Origin: Gordonia sediminis
Lineage (GTDB): Bacteria; Actinomycetota; Actinomycetes; Mycobacteriales; Mycobacteriaceae
NCBI GenBank assembly: GCA_004193205.1
Contig: RZUM01000001.1
Location: 1,246,424 to 1,310,423, forward strand
DNA length: 64,000 nucleotides
Reading direction: 5' to 3'
A model generated the notes under the pieces. It was not told where the DNA came from. It saw nothing but the letters and a program-made list of their open reading frames with translations, and made no database searches. The translations under genes and the position numbers were made by a program. Shown piece after piece: positions 1-8,158 of the stretch (the first letter of the stretch is position 1; every line of letters starts with the position of its first letter).

Positions 1-530
1 TCGGCCTGGAGTTGCTTCTGCTCGGGCAGGATGCCCACCGTGCTGCCGATGGCGTGGTGAATGGTGTCGGCCCAGGATTCCCAGAGCACCTGGTCTTCTG
101 ATGGCAGACCGATCATCTTGGTGATCATCGTCGCTGCCAGCGGCCGGGCCAGGTCGGTGACCATGTCCATCCGGCCGCGGGCTTCGAGGTCGGCCATCAG
201 TTCTGCCGCCCTCGCGTCGATGTCTGCTTGAAGCTGACCGATCGCCGCAGCGGTGAAGGCCTGGCCGACGAGCGACCGGATCCGTGTGTGTTCGGGCCGG
301 TTCATGCCGAAGAACGAGGGCTTCTTGTGTTGCGCTGCGATCTGACCGAAGACGTCGGGCTTCCGCAGAATCGCTTGGCAACTGCGATATGAACTGAAAA
401 CCTTTGCCCCTTCGGAAGTTTCCCAGACCGGCTGTCCGTCGTCGAGTAACCGGCGGTAAGCGGATTCGGGGGCGACCGAGAGTTCGGACGACCTGAGCAG
501 GTCTTCCAGCGACGGTTTGACGTCGAGCAT
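1..530 (-). CDS. Cytochrome P450, N-terminal part (cut by window edge)
   Basis: About 176 residues of a bacterial class I P450 are visible, from an ATG at 528-530. The stretch FFGMNRPEHTRIRSLV near residue 75 is the conserved C-helix region (usually DPPEHTRLR) that contacts the haem propionates. The I-helix, ExxR and haem-Cys motifs lie beyond the window. It is the last visible gene of the minus-strand unit that begins with the P450 at 4291 and presumably hydroxylates or O-demethylates the pathway substrate, with electrons from a ferredoxin such as the one at 7801-8001. The family call is firm; the substrate is unknown. Confidence 0.85.
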   Translation of the reverse strand, partial: MLDVKPSLEDLLRSSELSVAPESAYRRLLDDGQPVWETSEGAKVFSSYRSCQAILRKPDVFGQIAAQHKKPSFFGMNRPEHTRIRSLVGQAFTAAAIGQLQADIDARAAELMADLEARGRMDMVTDLARPLAATMITKMIGLPSEDQVLWESWADTIHHAIGSTVGILPEQKQLQA

Positions 531-623
531 GTTTGTCTCCCAGTGGGTTGGGCTGTGGTGGTGAGATGGAGGCGGGGTGCACACCGCGGCGCGTCTCGCC
601 GGCGATGTGCACCCCACGTGCAG

Positions 624-1760
624 CTACGCGCGTGCCGGGAGGTGGTTGCCGGATTCGTTGCGGAACTGGGTGGTCCGATGGACCGGGTTCTTGTCGAACT
701 CCGGAACCACGTAGCGGCCGAAGGTATCGATGACCTCCAGTGCAGTCTCCTGATCGAGTTCGTAGGGCATGGTGAACATCAACTGGTCGACGCCCATCGC
801 CTCGATCTTGCGAACCTGTTCGATGACTTCGGCGGGATCACCGCACATGGTCTTGCCCTCGTCGATGAGGCGATCGACATCTTTGAGGGTGGGCTCGGGA
901 AGGAGCTCAGGCCAGTACGGGATGCCCTCCGGCCGGGGGAACGTGTCGTGACGGTGATACACAAGACTGTCGTAGTATCCGGTTTGCATCCGGCAGAACG
1001 CTTCTCGTGCGCGCTTGGCATCGGGGAGGCACAGACCGCGGTAGCCGAGCATCACGTTGTCGTTGACATACAGGCCGACCGGATCCGCCTTGTCGATGAC
1101 CTTCTTGTAGGAATCGATGCACGGCTCCATGTTGTAGATGCTGCCGATGAAGAAGCCCAGTACACCGAGACCGAGACGGGCTGCCTTCTCATAGGTGGGC
1201 GGGTTGCCCGCCGCCACCCACATCGGCGGGTGGGACTTGTTCCACGGCTTCGGCACGATATTGCGTTCCGGCACATCGAAATACTTGCCGTGGAACTCGT
1301 AGTTGTCCGAGCTCCACATCTTGAGGAACTCGGGAACGACCTCATCCCACATGTCCTTGGTGATCTTGTTGTCGGGAATACCGAAGGTCCCGAGTTCATA
1401 GGTGCCGGCGCCACGGCCGGTGCCGAACTCGAAGCGTCCCTGCGTGACATGGTCGAGCATCGCGACGCGTTCCGCAGTGCGCACCGGGTGGTTGACGGCG
1501 GGCAACGGATTCATGATGGCCGCACCGAGGTGAATGGTCTCGGTCTTGGCGGCCAGATATGCGAGCATGACCTCCGGTGCGGACGCGTGCGAGTACTCGG
1601 CAAGACCGTGGTGCTCGGAGGTCCAGATGTATTTGAATCCGGCTTTCTCTGCAGCGACGCCGATCTCGAGTGCGTTCATGATTGCGGTGTGCTCCGCCTC
1701 GGGATCCTGCTCCCACCGCCACTTCGGCACGGCTGCTTGGGTGAAAATTCCGAACTCCAT
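624..1760 (-). CDS. LLM-class (luciferase-like) flavin-dependent monooxygenase
   Basis: A 378-residue protein with the bacterial-luciferase TIM-barrel pattern: FGIFTQAA at the N-terminus, KYIWTSEHHGL near residue 45, HPVRTAERVAMLDHVTQGR near 115 and FEFGTGRG. LLM enzymes use reduced FMN, or F420, for oxygenation or oxidoreduction. An AAGGAG site lies 6 bases before the ATG, so the start is good. It sits 82 bases after the CoA-transferase gene and 93 bases before the truncated P450 gene, all on the minus strand. Whether it uses FMNH2 with O2 or F420 cannot be decided here; no dedicated flavin reductase lies next to it. Confidence 0.85.
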   Translation of the reverse strand: MEFGIFTQAAVPKWRWEQDPEAEHTAIMNALEIGVAAEKAGFKYIWTSEHHGLAEYSHASAPEVMLAYLAAKTETIHLGAAIMNPLPAVNHPVRTAERVAMLDHVTQGRFEFGTGRGAGTYELGTFGIPDNKITKDMWDEVVPEFLKMWSSDNYEFHGKYFDVPERNIVPKPWNKSHPPMWVAAGNPPTYEKAARLGLGVLGFFIGSIYNMEPCIDSYKKVIDKADPVGLYVNDNVMLGYRGLCLPDAKRAREAFCRMQTGYYDSLVYHRHDTFPRPEGIPYWPELLPEPTLKDVDRLIDEGKTMCGDPAEVIEQVRKIEAMGVDQLMFTMPYELDQETALEVIDTFGRYVVPEFDKNPVHRTTQFRNESGNHLPARA

Positions 1761-1842
1761 GAGTAACTCCTTGATAACTAATGCTGATTGGATGGTTTGG
1801 TGTCAATGGCGGCTGGTTGCCACCACCGAGGGCGATGACGAG

Positions 1843-3060
1843 TCAGAGGCTGCCGACGACGTCACTTTCCTCAGGCTGGAGCGCGAGGAATTTCGCGACT
1901 TCCTCGTCGGTATAGCCGGCCAGATCGGACAGAACCGACGCGGTTTCCGAACCGAGTAGTCCGGGGGCCGCACTCGCCGTTTTCCGCCGGCCGTCGAAGA
2001 CGAATGGTGATGCCGGGAGCCTGATGTCACCGAGACCGTCCACCGTGAGGTCGGAGTAGGCGTCTCGGTCGACCACCTGCGGGTGATGGAGAGCGTCGTC
2101 CATCGTGAGCACTGGGGACACCGGAATGCCGGCCTTCATGAATGTCTGGATCCAGTGGTCACTCGATTCCAATGCGATCGCCTGACGAAGCCGGCTCAAG
2201 TACAGCTGTTCGTTCGCGATCCGTCCCTCGGCGGTGTTGAAACGAGGATCGTCGGCGATGTCCTCGCACCCGGGAAGTGCGCGCAGCAATTCGAGGAAGC
2301 GTGGGATGATCGCCGGCACGGTTTGCACGACCAGTTCGATGTCGTCGGCGGCACGTGCCACAAAAGTGTTGGGCGACACCATGCCGCGCTCGCAGCTGAG
2401 CATGCGGGCGAATAGGGCGCACTCGAGCATGTTCATCTCGATGTGTGTGCCTACGCCGGTGCGTTCGCGGCCATACAAGGCGGCGAGTACGGCCTGGCCG
2501 GCGGTCGCACCGCCCCACAGGTCGGCAATTGCGAAGGTTGCCGGTGCACCGAACTGCTCACCCCGTTCCGCCAGTTGTTCGAGGATGCCCGAGAACGCCT
2601 GTACGACGCCATCGGTGGTCGGCATGTTCGCGAATGGGCCGCCGGTGCCGAAACCGTTGAGCGTGCAGTAGATCAGTCGTGGATTGCGGTCCCGAAGCGC
2701 CTGCGCTCCGATTCCCAGGCGGTCGGCCACACCCGGACGGAAGTTCTCGACGACGATGTCCGCGACATCGACCAACCGAAGGAATGCCGCCAGCCCCTCA
2801 GTGGATTTCATGTCCAGCACGATGTGTCGTTTGTCCCGATGCAGGGCAAGATAGGTCGGACTCGGCACCCAGTCGTCGCCGGGGCCGCCGGCCCGTCGCA
2901 TCGCCTCGCCGCCGGGCGGCTCGATCTTCACCACGGTGGCGCCGAGGTCGCGGAGGACACGACAGATCGACGGCCCCGCAACGTAATGGGCGAGTTCGAG
3001 AACCACAACGCCGTCGAGTGGACGTTTCGGGTCCGGGGCGGTGTGAGTGCTGGTGGGCAT
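1843..3060 (-). CDS. Class III CoA-transferase (CaiB/BaiF family)
   Basis: About 405 residues. The N-terminal LGATVVKIEPPGGEAMR and the central ADLWGGATAG..VLAALYGRERTG are typical of class III CoA-transferases, and the Asp in IADLWGG aligns with the catalytic Asp that forms the acyl-aspartyl/CoA thioester intermediate. It probably moves CoA between an acyl-CoA donor and a pathway carboxylic acid. An in-frame ATG also exists at 3064-3066, but AGGA sits 7 bases before the ATG at 3058-3060 and only 1 base before the other, so the inner start is preferred. It follows the P450 gene by 37 bases in the same unit. Confidence 0.88.
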   Translation of the reverse strand: MPTSTHTAPDPKRPLDGVVVLELAHYVAGPSICRVLRDLGATVVKIEPPGGEAMRRAGGPGDDWVPSPTYLALHRDKRHIVLDMKSTEGLAAFLRLVDVADIVVENFRPGVADRLGIGAQALRDRNPRLIYCTLNGFGTGGPFANMPTTDGVVQAFSGILEQLAERGEQFGAPATFAIADLWGGATAGQAVLAALYGRERTGVGTHIEMNMLECALFARMLSCERGMVSPNTFVARAADDIELVVQTVPAIIPRFLELLRALPGCEDIADDPRFNTAEGRIANEQLYLSRLRQAIALESSDHWIQTFMKAGIPVSPVLTMDDALHHPQVVDRDAYSDLTVDGLGDIRLPASPFVFDGRRKTASAAPGLLGSETASVLSDLAGYTDEEVAKFLALQPEESDVVGSL

Positions 3061-3097
3061 GATCATGTCCTGTCTGTAGGGCTGTTCCGTGCAGTGA

Positions 3098-4291
3098 TTA
3101 GGTCCAGCGCAAGTTCAATTGGTTGAGACCCATGACCGAACCGCCATGGCTGTGGATGGCGTCGGGGTCCACGATGGAGTACTCCGGGATGAACTTGTGC
3201 CATTCCTCGATGAAGACCTGAAGCTCGGCCCGAGCGAAATGCGCGCCGATGCACCGATGCGGTCCGAGACCGAATGCGATGTGGCGGTTACTGTCCCGAT
3301 CTACGCGAAACTCTGCGGCATCGTCATAGATCTCCTCGTCGCGGCCTGCTGAGCTGGTCGAGAAGACAATGCGGTCGCCCTTCTTCATCGGGCAGCCGTG
3401 GAAGTCGACGTCCTTGACCACCAGCTTGGTCGCGTTGAGAATCCCGAACGCGCGCAGAACTTCCTCGGTCGCCCGGGCGACCGACTCCGAATCCTGGGTC
3501 GCGGCAACACGATCGGCGGGATTCTCCGCGAAATGTCGTGCCGCGAAGCTGATCGAACCCGCGGTGGTGTCCAGTCCACCGAAGAACAATACGAGGAGCG
3601 TGCCGGCGAAGTCGGCGTCGCTGAGCTGAGTGTCCGCAGCGATCTTCAGCATGTAGGTGGTGAGATCGTCCTGGGGCTCGGCACGGCGCTCGTCGGCGAT
3701 GCCGAGCATCAGAGTCCGCACATGGCCCATCGCCGCTCCCCGTCGGGAACCGTCTGGGTCTTCGTCGTTGGTCAGATGTACGGCGTCGTAGGCCCACCCC
3801 ACCATCTGCTCGACCTCGGTCATCGGTACCCCGAGATACTCGAGAAAGACCGCGGCCACATACGGTTTGGCGAAGTCGTTGACGAACTCGCACTCGCCGC
3901 GATCAATGAACTGTGCGATCACCTCGCGGGCGATCTCGTGCATCCGGTCGCGGCGGGTCTCGACGACGCGAGGCGAGAAATGCGGTGCCATGGCCTTACG
4001 GAGTTTGGGGTGTAGCGGCGGGTCCATCTCGACCAGGCCCAGCTGACGTTCGGCCGGTGGGCGGTATGGGAAGAGGATGGCGTTGGAAAAGTACTCGGCG
4101 CCGAGCGCGTACCCGTCGCGGATGACTTGGTCTCGAGTGCACACCCACACCGATTCGCCTGCGGGTGTACCAGGCTCTGCGCGAAAGATGCCGTACTCCT
4201 TACGGATTCGATCCCACACCCCCCAGGGGTCCTTGAGGAATTGCTCGTCCGTATCGAGGTCGAGTGGCACCGTCGGTACTGTGTTTTCCAT
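3098..4291 (-). CDS. Cytochrome P450
   Basis: A complete 397-residue P450. Visible motifs are the I-helix GGLDTTA (238-244), with Asp-Thr where many P450s have Glu/Asp-Thr for proton delivery, ExxR at E277-R280, and the haem loop FGLGPHRCIG with Cys347. The length and absence of a membrane anchor fit a soluble actinobacterial class I enzyme served by a ferredoxin. It is the first gene of a four-gene minus-strand unit. A sigma70-like promoter with an overlapping palindromic operator lies about 110 bases upstream (4401-4434). Substrate unknown; ring or side-chain hydroxylation or O-demethylation are possible. Confidence 0.95.
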   Translation of the reverse strand: MENTVPTVPLDLDTDEQFLKDPWGVWDRIRKEYGIFRAEPGTPAGESVWVCTRDQVIRDGYALGAEYFSNAILFPYRPPAERQLGLVEMDPPLHPKLRKAMAPHFSPRVVETRRDRMHEIAREVIAQFIDRGECEFVNDFAKPYVAAVFLEYLGVPMTEVEQMVGWAYDAVHLTNDEDPDGSRRGAAMGHVRTLMLGIADERRAEPQDDLTTYMLKIAADTQLSDADFAGTLLVLFFGGLDTTAGSISFAARHFAENPADRVAATQDSESVARATEEVLRAFGILNATKLVVKDVDFHGCPMKKGDRIVFSTSSAGRDEEIYDDAAEFRVDRDSNRHIAFGLGPHRCIGAHFARAELQVFIEEWHKFIPEYSIVDPDAIHSHGGSVMGLNQLNLRWT

Positions 4292-4400
4292 GTCTGACCT
4301 CTCTGAGGGGTGATGACCGGAGGATGGGGGATTGTGGCTGCGGGAGGAGTACTGCCCTCGGCGGATCGGGTGAGGCAGATCACAATTTCTCGCTGATTCG

Positions 4401-4434
4401 ACTATAAACCGAATCTAATGCGTGCGCAAGCATT
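4401..4434 (-). promoter_or_regulatory. Promoter with palindromic operator, site A
   Basis: Read on the minus strand: TTGCGC (4424-4429), a 17-base spacer, then TATAGT (4401-4406). The -35 hexamer lies inside the imperfect palindrome AATGCGTGCGCAAGCATT (4417-4434), one of five copies of TGCKTGCGCARGCA in this window. It drives the P450-CaiB-LLM-P450 unit. The placement would let a bound protein block RNA polymerase. The rest of the 247-base gap 4292-4538 holds only this promoter and the terminator at 4498-4523. Confidence 0.75.
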
Positions 4435-4497
4435 TTCATGTCGGAATTGGTGGCACGTTTTGGGAATCGTCTGAGCGCGCCTCTTCCCAGGTCAGAG

Positions 4498-4523
4498 CCA
4501 CCGAAAGCGGTTTGCTTCGGTGG
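4498..4523 (-). terminator. Hairpin terminator after the HpaB-type gene
   Basis: CCACCGAA (4498-4505) pairs perfectly with TTCGGTGG (4516-4523) around a 10-base loop. It lies 16 bases past the stop codon at 4539. There is no U-tract, as is common in actinobacteria. It separates the ferredoxin-to-HpaB unit from the promoter of the next minus-strand unit. Confidence 0.55.
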
Positions 4524-4538
4524 GGATCCGACGAAGCG

Positions 4539-6002
4539 CTACGCCAACGCGCCGGTCCGTTCGACGGGTGCCGCGTTGACTGTACGAGCCGGAGTTGAGG
4601 GGTGGTCGGGGTCGGATGTGCGACCCGATGCAGGCTCCGGGTCGATGCCCGCCAATTGCAGCGCCTCACACCGGGCGCGATCGATGTCGTAGTACTTGCG
4701 GGCGACCAGGCGCTGGGCGTACAGCGAGCCGCCGGAGAACAGGTTCATCACGCTGTTCCAGCCACCATAGGAATCCGCGGTGAAGTCGCGGATCGCGATG
4801 AACAGGCGTAGTCGCTGCTCACCGGAGACCTTGTCGCTGCCCTGCATGTACTTGCGGACGAGTTCGGCCGTGTCGTCGTTGTCCAGATCGGCGGACGAGG
4901 GGGCCGTGACGACGGCACCGCCGGCGATGTCATGGAGGTGCCGGAACATCCGATTGAGTTCGGCCGCACCATGATACTTCGTGACATTGGTGAGTAGCTC
5001 GTCGGGAAAGTAGAAACCTTCTTCGCTCTCGACTGCATTCGCGATGGCGCCCTCCATCCCAGCCCGCAGCAGGGTGGCGTGGATGATCATCTCGTCGATC
5101 TTCTCGCGGATGTGTTGTGCGCGTTCGAGTCCATTGGCCTCGGCGATCAGATGGGCCAGCCCGACAAGCTGATCGGCCTGCCGCACGTACCGGGCGATCC
5201 CGTTGAGACGGACCCACGGCCCGAGGGAGTGCACGATGGCCGCTGAGGACTCGATCTGGCCGTCGAGGAACACGCGTTCGTGCGGTACGAACACGTCGTC
5301 GAAGATGACAAATCCCTCGGCGAGTGCGGATTTGGTGCTGACCGGGTGGTCACCGGGCACGTCGTCCTGCGGATAGGTGGTCGCATTCAGGACGATGACT
5401 CCTGGCGTGGCCACCGGCACGGCACAGGCGACGGCGTAGTCTTCCTCGCCCGGTTTCATCGCCTTGGTCGGCATGACAAGCAGTTCGTCGGACAGTGACG
5501 CACCGGAGATGTGGATCTTGGCTCCGCGCAGGATGATTCCGTCCGGCCGACGGTCCACCACGCGGAGGTAGGCATCCGGATCCGGTTGTGCTTTCGGTGC
5601 GAGCGACCGGTTTCCCTTGACGTCACTGATGCATTGCGCGACACGGATATCGCGTTCGGTGGCGTACTCGACGTAGGCGCGGGCGCGGTCGCCGTATACT
5701 CCCGGAAGCTTCGGCGCTGCCGACTTCAAGCTCATCAACGCGAGATACGTTGCGATCATGGTCTCTTCGATCGTGGCGACGACCGAGGCCCGGTCCCGCA
5801 ACTCGTCTCGGGACCGGGGAGCCACGAGCAACTCGTTGATCGCACCGGGTTCCGGCGAGTAGAACCTGTCGTATTCGGCTGCGGTGTTGCGGGCCATCGC
5901 CAGCAGCGTGGGGTCGTCGGCGATCCGCGCGATGCGCCGCCCGCGAAAGTAGGTGCAGCGGCCGTCGTCGATCGCCGCGAGGTATTGCTCGCCCGTCCTC
6001 AT
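4539..6002 (-). CDS. HpaB/4-hydroxyphenylacetate 3-hydroxylase family flavoprotein
   Basis: 487 residues of the acyl-CoA-dehydrogenase-fold family that includes HpaB monooxygenases and 4-hydroxybutyryl-CoA dehydratase. Recognisable are MRTGEQYLAAIDDGR at the start, GDRARAYVEYATERD near 125, a C-terminal HDIAGG motif near 355 and ADSYGGWNSVMN. The C-x3-C and H-x6-C ligands of the dehydratase [4Fe-4S] cluster are absent (only one Cys, VAQCISD, in the relevant place), so an FADH2-dependent aromatic ortho-hydroxylase is more likely than a dehydratase. It is the last gene of the ferredoxin-led unit. No HpaC-type reductase is adjacent; the only one visible is at 62587-63138. Confidence 0.82.
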   Translation of the reverse strand: MRTGEQYLAAIDDGRCTYFRGRRIARIADDPTLLAMARNTAAEYDRFYSPEPGAINELLVAPRSRDELRDRASVVATIEETMIATYLALMSLKSAAPKLPGVYGDRARAYVEYATERDIRVAQCISDVKGNRSLAPKAQPDPDAYLRVVDRRPDGIILRGAKIHISGASLSDELLVMPTKAMKPGEEDYAVACAVPVATPGVIVLNATTYPQDDVPGDHPVSTKSALAEGFVIFDDVFVPHERVFLDGQIESSAAIVHSLGPWVRLNGIARYVRQADQLVGLAHLIAEANGLERAQHIREKIDEMIIHATLLRAGMEGAIANAVESEEGFYFPDELLTNVTKYHGAAELNRMFRHLHDIAGGAVVTAPSSADLDNDDTAELVRKYMQGSDKVSGEQRLRLFIAIRDFTADSYGGWNSVMNLFSGGSLYAQRLVARKYYDIDRARCEALQLAGIDPEPASGRTSDPDHPSTPARTVNAAPVERTGALA

Positions 6003-6057
6003 AGGTCGTGCTCCTTGCCGGTGGATGGTGAACGTAAGGCGTTCGCGGTGATCGGGA

Positions 6058-6834
6058 TCAGGCCGCGGGTGTCGCGTCCGGCACTCTTGCCAGGAAGTTC
6101 AGCAGGGACGTGTTGAAGAGCTCCGGGGCGTCCATGTTGCAGCCATGGCCGGCGGCCGGGATGACGGTGTGGGTCGCGTCCGGAATCTTCTTGGCCATGT
6201 AGTTGGCGGGCGCGATGAAGTCGGAGTCGTCTTCACCCACCGCGATCAGCGTCGGCACGGTGACCGCGGGAAGCGATTCCAGCACGTGTGCGTCGTCCTG
6301 CTTCAGCAGGCCGCGCGACGCGAGCGCCAGCCCCGTCGCCGACCGATGCAGCGGATGTCGTCCCCAGGCGATATCCACAAGAGCATCAAGGCCTTTGGTT
6401 TCCAAGGTGTCGGCCAACGTGTCGGCGTAGCTGTTCCACCCATCGCGCGCGGCATCGTTTCGGTAGCCGGGGCCGGTGCCGATCAACACCAGGGCATCGG
6501 TCCGTTCGGGATGGGCGAGGTTGAAGCACAGCGACAGGTAGCCCCCGAGGGCGAGGCCCCCGATCGTCGCGCGCTGCACTCCGCAGGCGTCGAGAATGGC
6601 CGCCATGTCCGCGACGGATTCCGCCTCGGAGTACGCCGCGAGGTCGGTGGGGGAGTCCGAGCGCGCATGCCCCGGCATCTCCCACGTGATCACCTGATAT
6701 TGGTCGGACAGCGCGGCGACCTGCCGGTCCCACATCTCTGCGGTACCACCGTAGCCGTGGGACAGCAGAATCGCCGGGCCACTGCCGGCGGATTCGAAAT
6801 ACAGCGTGGTGTCGTTTCGGGTGATCGTCGACAT
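6058..6834 (-). CDS. Alpha/beta-hydrolase-fold protein with Ser-to-Ala nucleophile position
   Basis: 258 residues starting at the ATG 6832-6834, preceded by GGAAAGGA. An alpha/beta-hydrolase pattern is clear: LSHGYGG oxyanion region at 24-30, ITWEMPGHARSD, a VGEDD acid loop and AAGHGCNMD for the catalytic His. The nucleophile elbow, normally G-x-S-x-G, reads G-L-A-L-G (93-97), so the expected serine is alanine; the codon is GCC. It may be catalytically altered, for example a lyase or decarboxylase-like relative, or inactive. It lies between the SDR and HpaB genes in the ferredoxin-led unit. A meta-cleavage-product hydrolase role would be the default guess but is not supported by the active site. 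Confidence 0.82.
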   Translation of the reverse strand: MSTITRNDTTLYFESAGSGPAILLSHGYGGTAEMWDRQVAALSDQYQVITWEMPGHARSDSPTDLAAYSEAESVADMAAILDACGVQRATIGGLALGGYLSLCFNLAHPERTDALVLIGTGPGYRNDAARDGWNSYADTLADTLETKGLDALVDIAWGRHPLHRSATGLALASRGLLKQDDAHVLESLPAVTVPTLIAVGEDDSDFIAPANYMAKKIPDATHTVIPAAGHGCNMDAPELFNTSLLNFLARVPDATPAA

Positions 6835-6943
6835 GATGGAGAGTCCTTTCCTCGGGCGGTCCGTCGAGTGACCCGCAGGGGTCGTTCGTTCTCGCGGGCA
6901 ACGGTAAGTATTCGAATCCCATTGCGGAACAACGGGAGAACGC

Positions 6944-7804
6944 TCAATTGGTGGTGGTAGACCAGTTCTCGAGCAGGCGGCCGACATCGACGGCGGCCTT
7001 CGCGGCCATGCCACCGTCGCTCGCCAGGGCCAGGCCGCTCAGGTACGACGCGGCGGGTGAGACGAGGAAGAGCGCGACGTTGGCATGGTCGGCCATGACG
7101 GGCGGACGATCCCGCCAGAGCGGGGCGTAGAACGATGACGGGTTCCAGTCCTGCCATTGAGCTGCCTCGTCCACCTGGGCGGCATCGGGATCGAGCAGCA
7201 TGTTGGCCGACATCCCCCCGGACGGGCACAGAGCGTTGACCCGGATGTTGTCGCGGCCCAGGTCGATGGCCAGGGCACGGCTCAGTTGGTTGATGCCGCC
7301 CTTGCTGGCGCTGTAGACCGGAATCCCCGGGTACGCAACGAGACCCGCGCCAGACGAGATGTTCAGGATGGTTCCCCCGCCACGCTGGCGGAGCGCCGGA
7401 ACCGCATGTTTGCAGCCGAAGAACGTCCCCTTGAGGTTTACGTCGATCACCAGATCCCATTGCGCCTCGGTGATGTCATCGATTCCGATGCCCGGCGTCG
7501 AGGAGACCCCGGCGTTGTTCATCATGATGTCGAGTCCGCCGAATGTGTCGAGGGCCGTGGTGACCGCGGCTTGGACCTGGTCCTCGACCGACACATCGGT
7601 GACCACCCCGACCGCAGCTCCGCCGGCGCGCTCGATGAGATCGACCGTTTCACTCATCCGTGTGCTGTTCCGTTCGGCGACGACGATCGACGCACCGGCC
7701 GCGGCGAACAATTGCGCGCACGCCCGGCCGAATCCGCCGCCGCCGCCGGTGATCAGTGCGACCTTGCCGGTAAGAATTGCCCCGAACGGGCTGTCGATGG
7801 TCAT
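6944..7804 (-). CDS. Short-chain dehydrogenase/reductase (SDR)
   Basis: 286 residues of the classical SDR type: GGGGGFG cofactor loop near residue 19, MMNNAGVS near 95, active-site Ser in NISSGAG and YSASKGG (Tyr-x3-Lys). It oxidises an alcohol or reduces a ketone using NAD(P). The ATG overlaps the ferredoxin stop by 4 bases, indicating translational coupling, and the gene is followed by the alpha/beta-hydrolase. It lacks the GAARGQGRSH loop of the mycofactocin-coupled SDRs elsewhere in the window. Substrate unknown; probably an alcohol formed by the P450s or a hydroxyacyl intermediate. Confidence 0.9.
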   Translation of the reverse strand: MTIDSPFGAILTGKVALITGGGGGFGRACAQLFAAAGASIVVAERNSTRMSETVDLIERAGGAAVGVVTDVSVEDQVQAAVTTALDTFGGLDIMMNNAGVSSTPGIGIDDITEAQWDLVIDVNLKGTFFGCKHAVPALRQRGGGTILNISSGAGLVAYPGIPVYSASKGGINQLSRALAIDLGRDNIRVNALCPSGGMSANMLLDPDAAQVDEAAQWQDWNPSSFYAPLWRDRPPVMADHANVALFLVSPAASYLSGLALASDGGMAAKAAVDVGRLLENWSTTTN

Positions 7805-8001
7805 GATTCGTCCTTTTCGATGAAGATGATCCGCTCCGGGCAGCTACCGGCCGCGACCTGTGCCGCGTACTCGTGGCTCTTCGGTACATCGATCATCGGT
7901 GTGGACACGTAGCCATCGTCGTTCAGTTCGAACAGTTCGGGTGCGGCGGCCGCGCAGCGCGCGTTGCCCATGCATCCTGCTACATCAACCCGTAGTTTCA
8001 T
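7801..8001 (-). CDS. [3Fe-4S]-type ferredoxin for P450
   Basis: 66 residues with three cysteines in the pattern C10-x5-C16 ... C54-P. This is the CxxXxxC(n)CP signature of actinobacterial P450 ferredoxins, with Asn13 at the variable X position instead of a fourth cysteine, so a [3Fe-4S] cluster is expected. It presumably carries single electrons to the P450s at 3098-4291 and 1-530. It is the first gene of a minus-strand unit whose promoter and operator lie at 8110-8141. No ferredoxin reductase gene is adjacent. The start ATG at 7999-8001 is favoured over a longer in-frame ORF because it matches the usual ferredoxin N-terminus. Confidence 0.9.
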   Translation of the reverse strand: MKLRVDVAGCMGNARCAAAAPELFELNDDGYVSTPMIDVPKSHEYAAQVAAGSCPERIIFIEKDES

Positions 8002-8109
8002 GGATTCCCTCGTGATGTCATCGGGAGAGCCAGAAGCGCCGTCTCGGCGGCCGGGACGCTCTGGCTGCGTTCTGCGAATGTCGCCGCCCCGTATTGGGTG
8101 GCCCACATC

Positions 8110-8141
8110 ACACTAGGGGATTTTCAGTGCGTGCGCAAGCA
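8110..8141 (-). promoter_or_regulatory. Promoter with palindromic operator, site B
   Basis: On the minus strand: TTGCGC (8133-8138), a 17-base spacer, TAGTGT (8110-8115). The -35 lies in TGCGTGCGCAAGCA (8128-8141), the same core as site A. It precedes the ferredoxin gene by about 110 bases, the same geometry as site A. Confidence 0.72.
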
Positions 8142-8158
8142 AAAAGTTCGTCGTGTGC

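Noticed and set aside
543-1766. 407-codon open frame on the plus strand
   Set aside because: Opposite the LLM monooxygenase; only the minus-strand product has recognisable motifs and a ribosome binding site.
4539-6002. Annotation as 4-hydroxybutyryl-CoA dehydratase
   Set aside because: The paired Cys and His-x6-Cys cluster ligands of that enzyme are not present.
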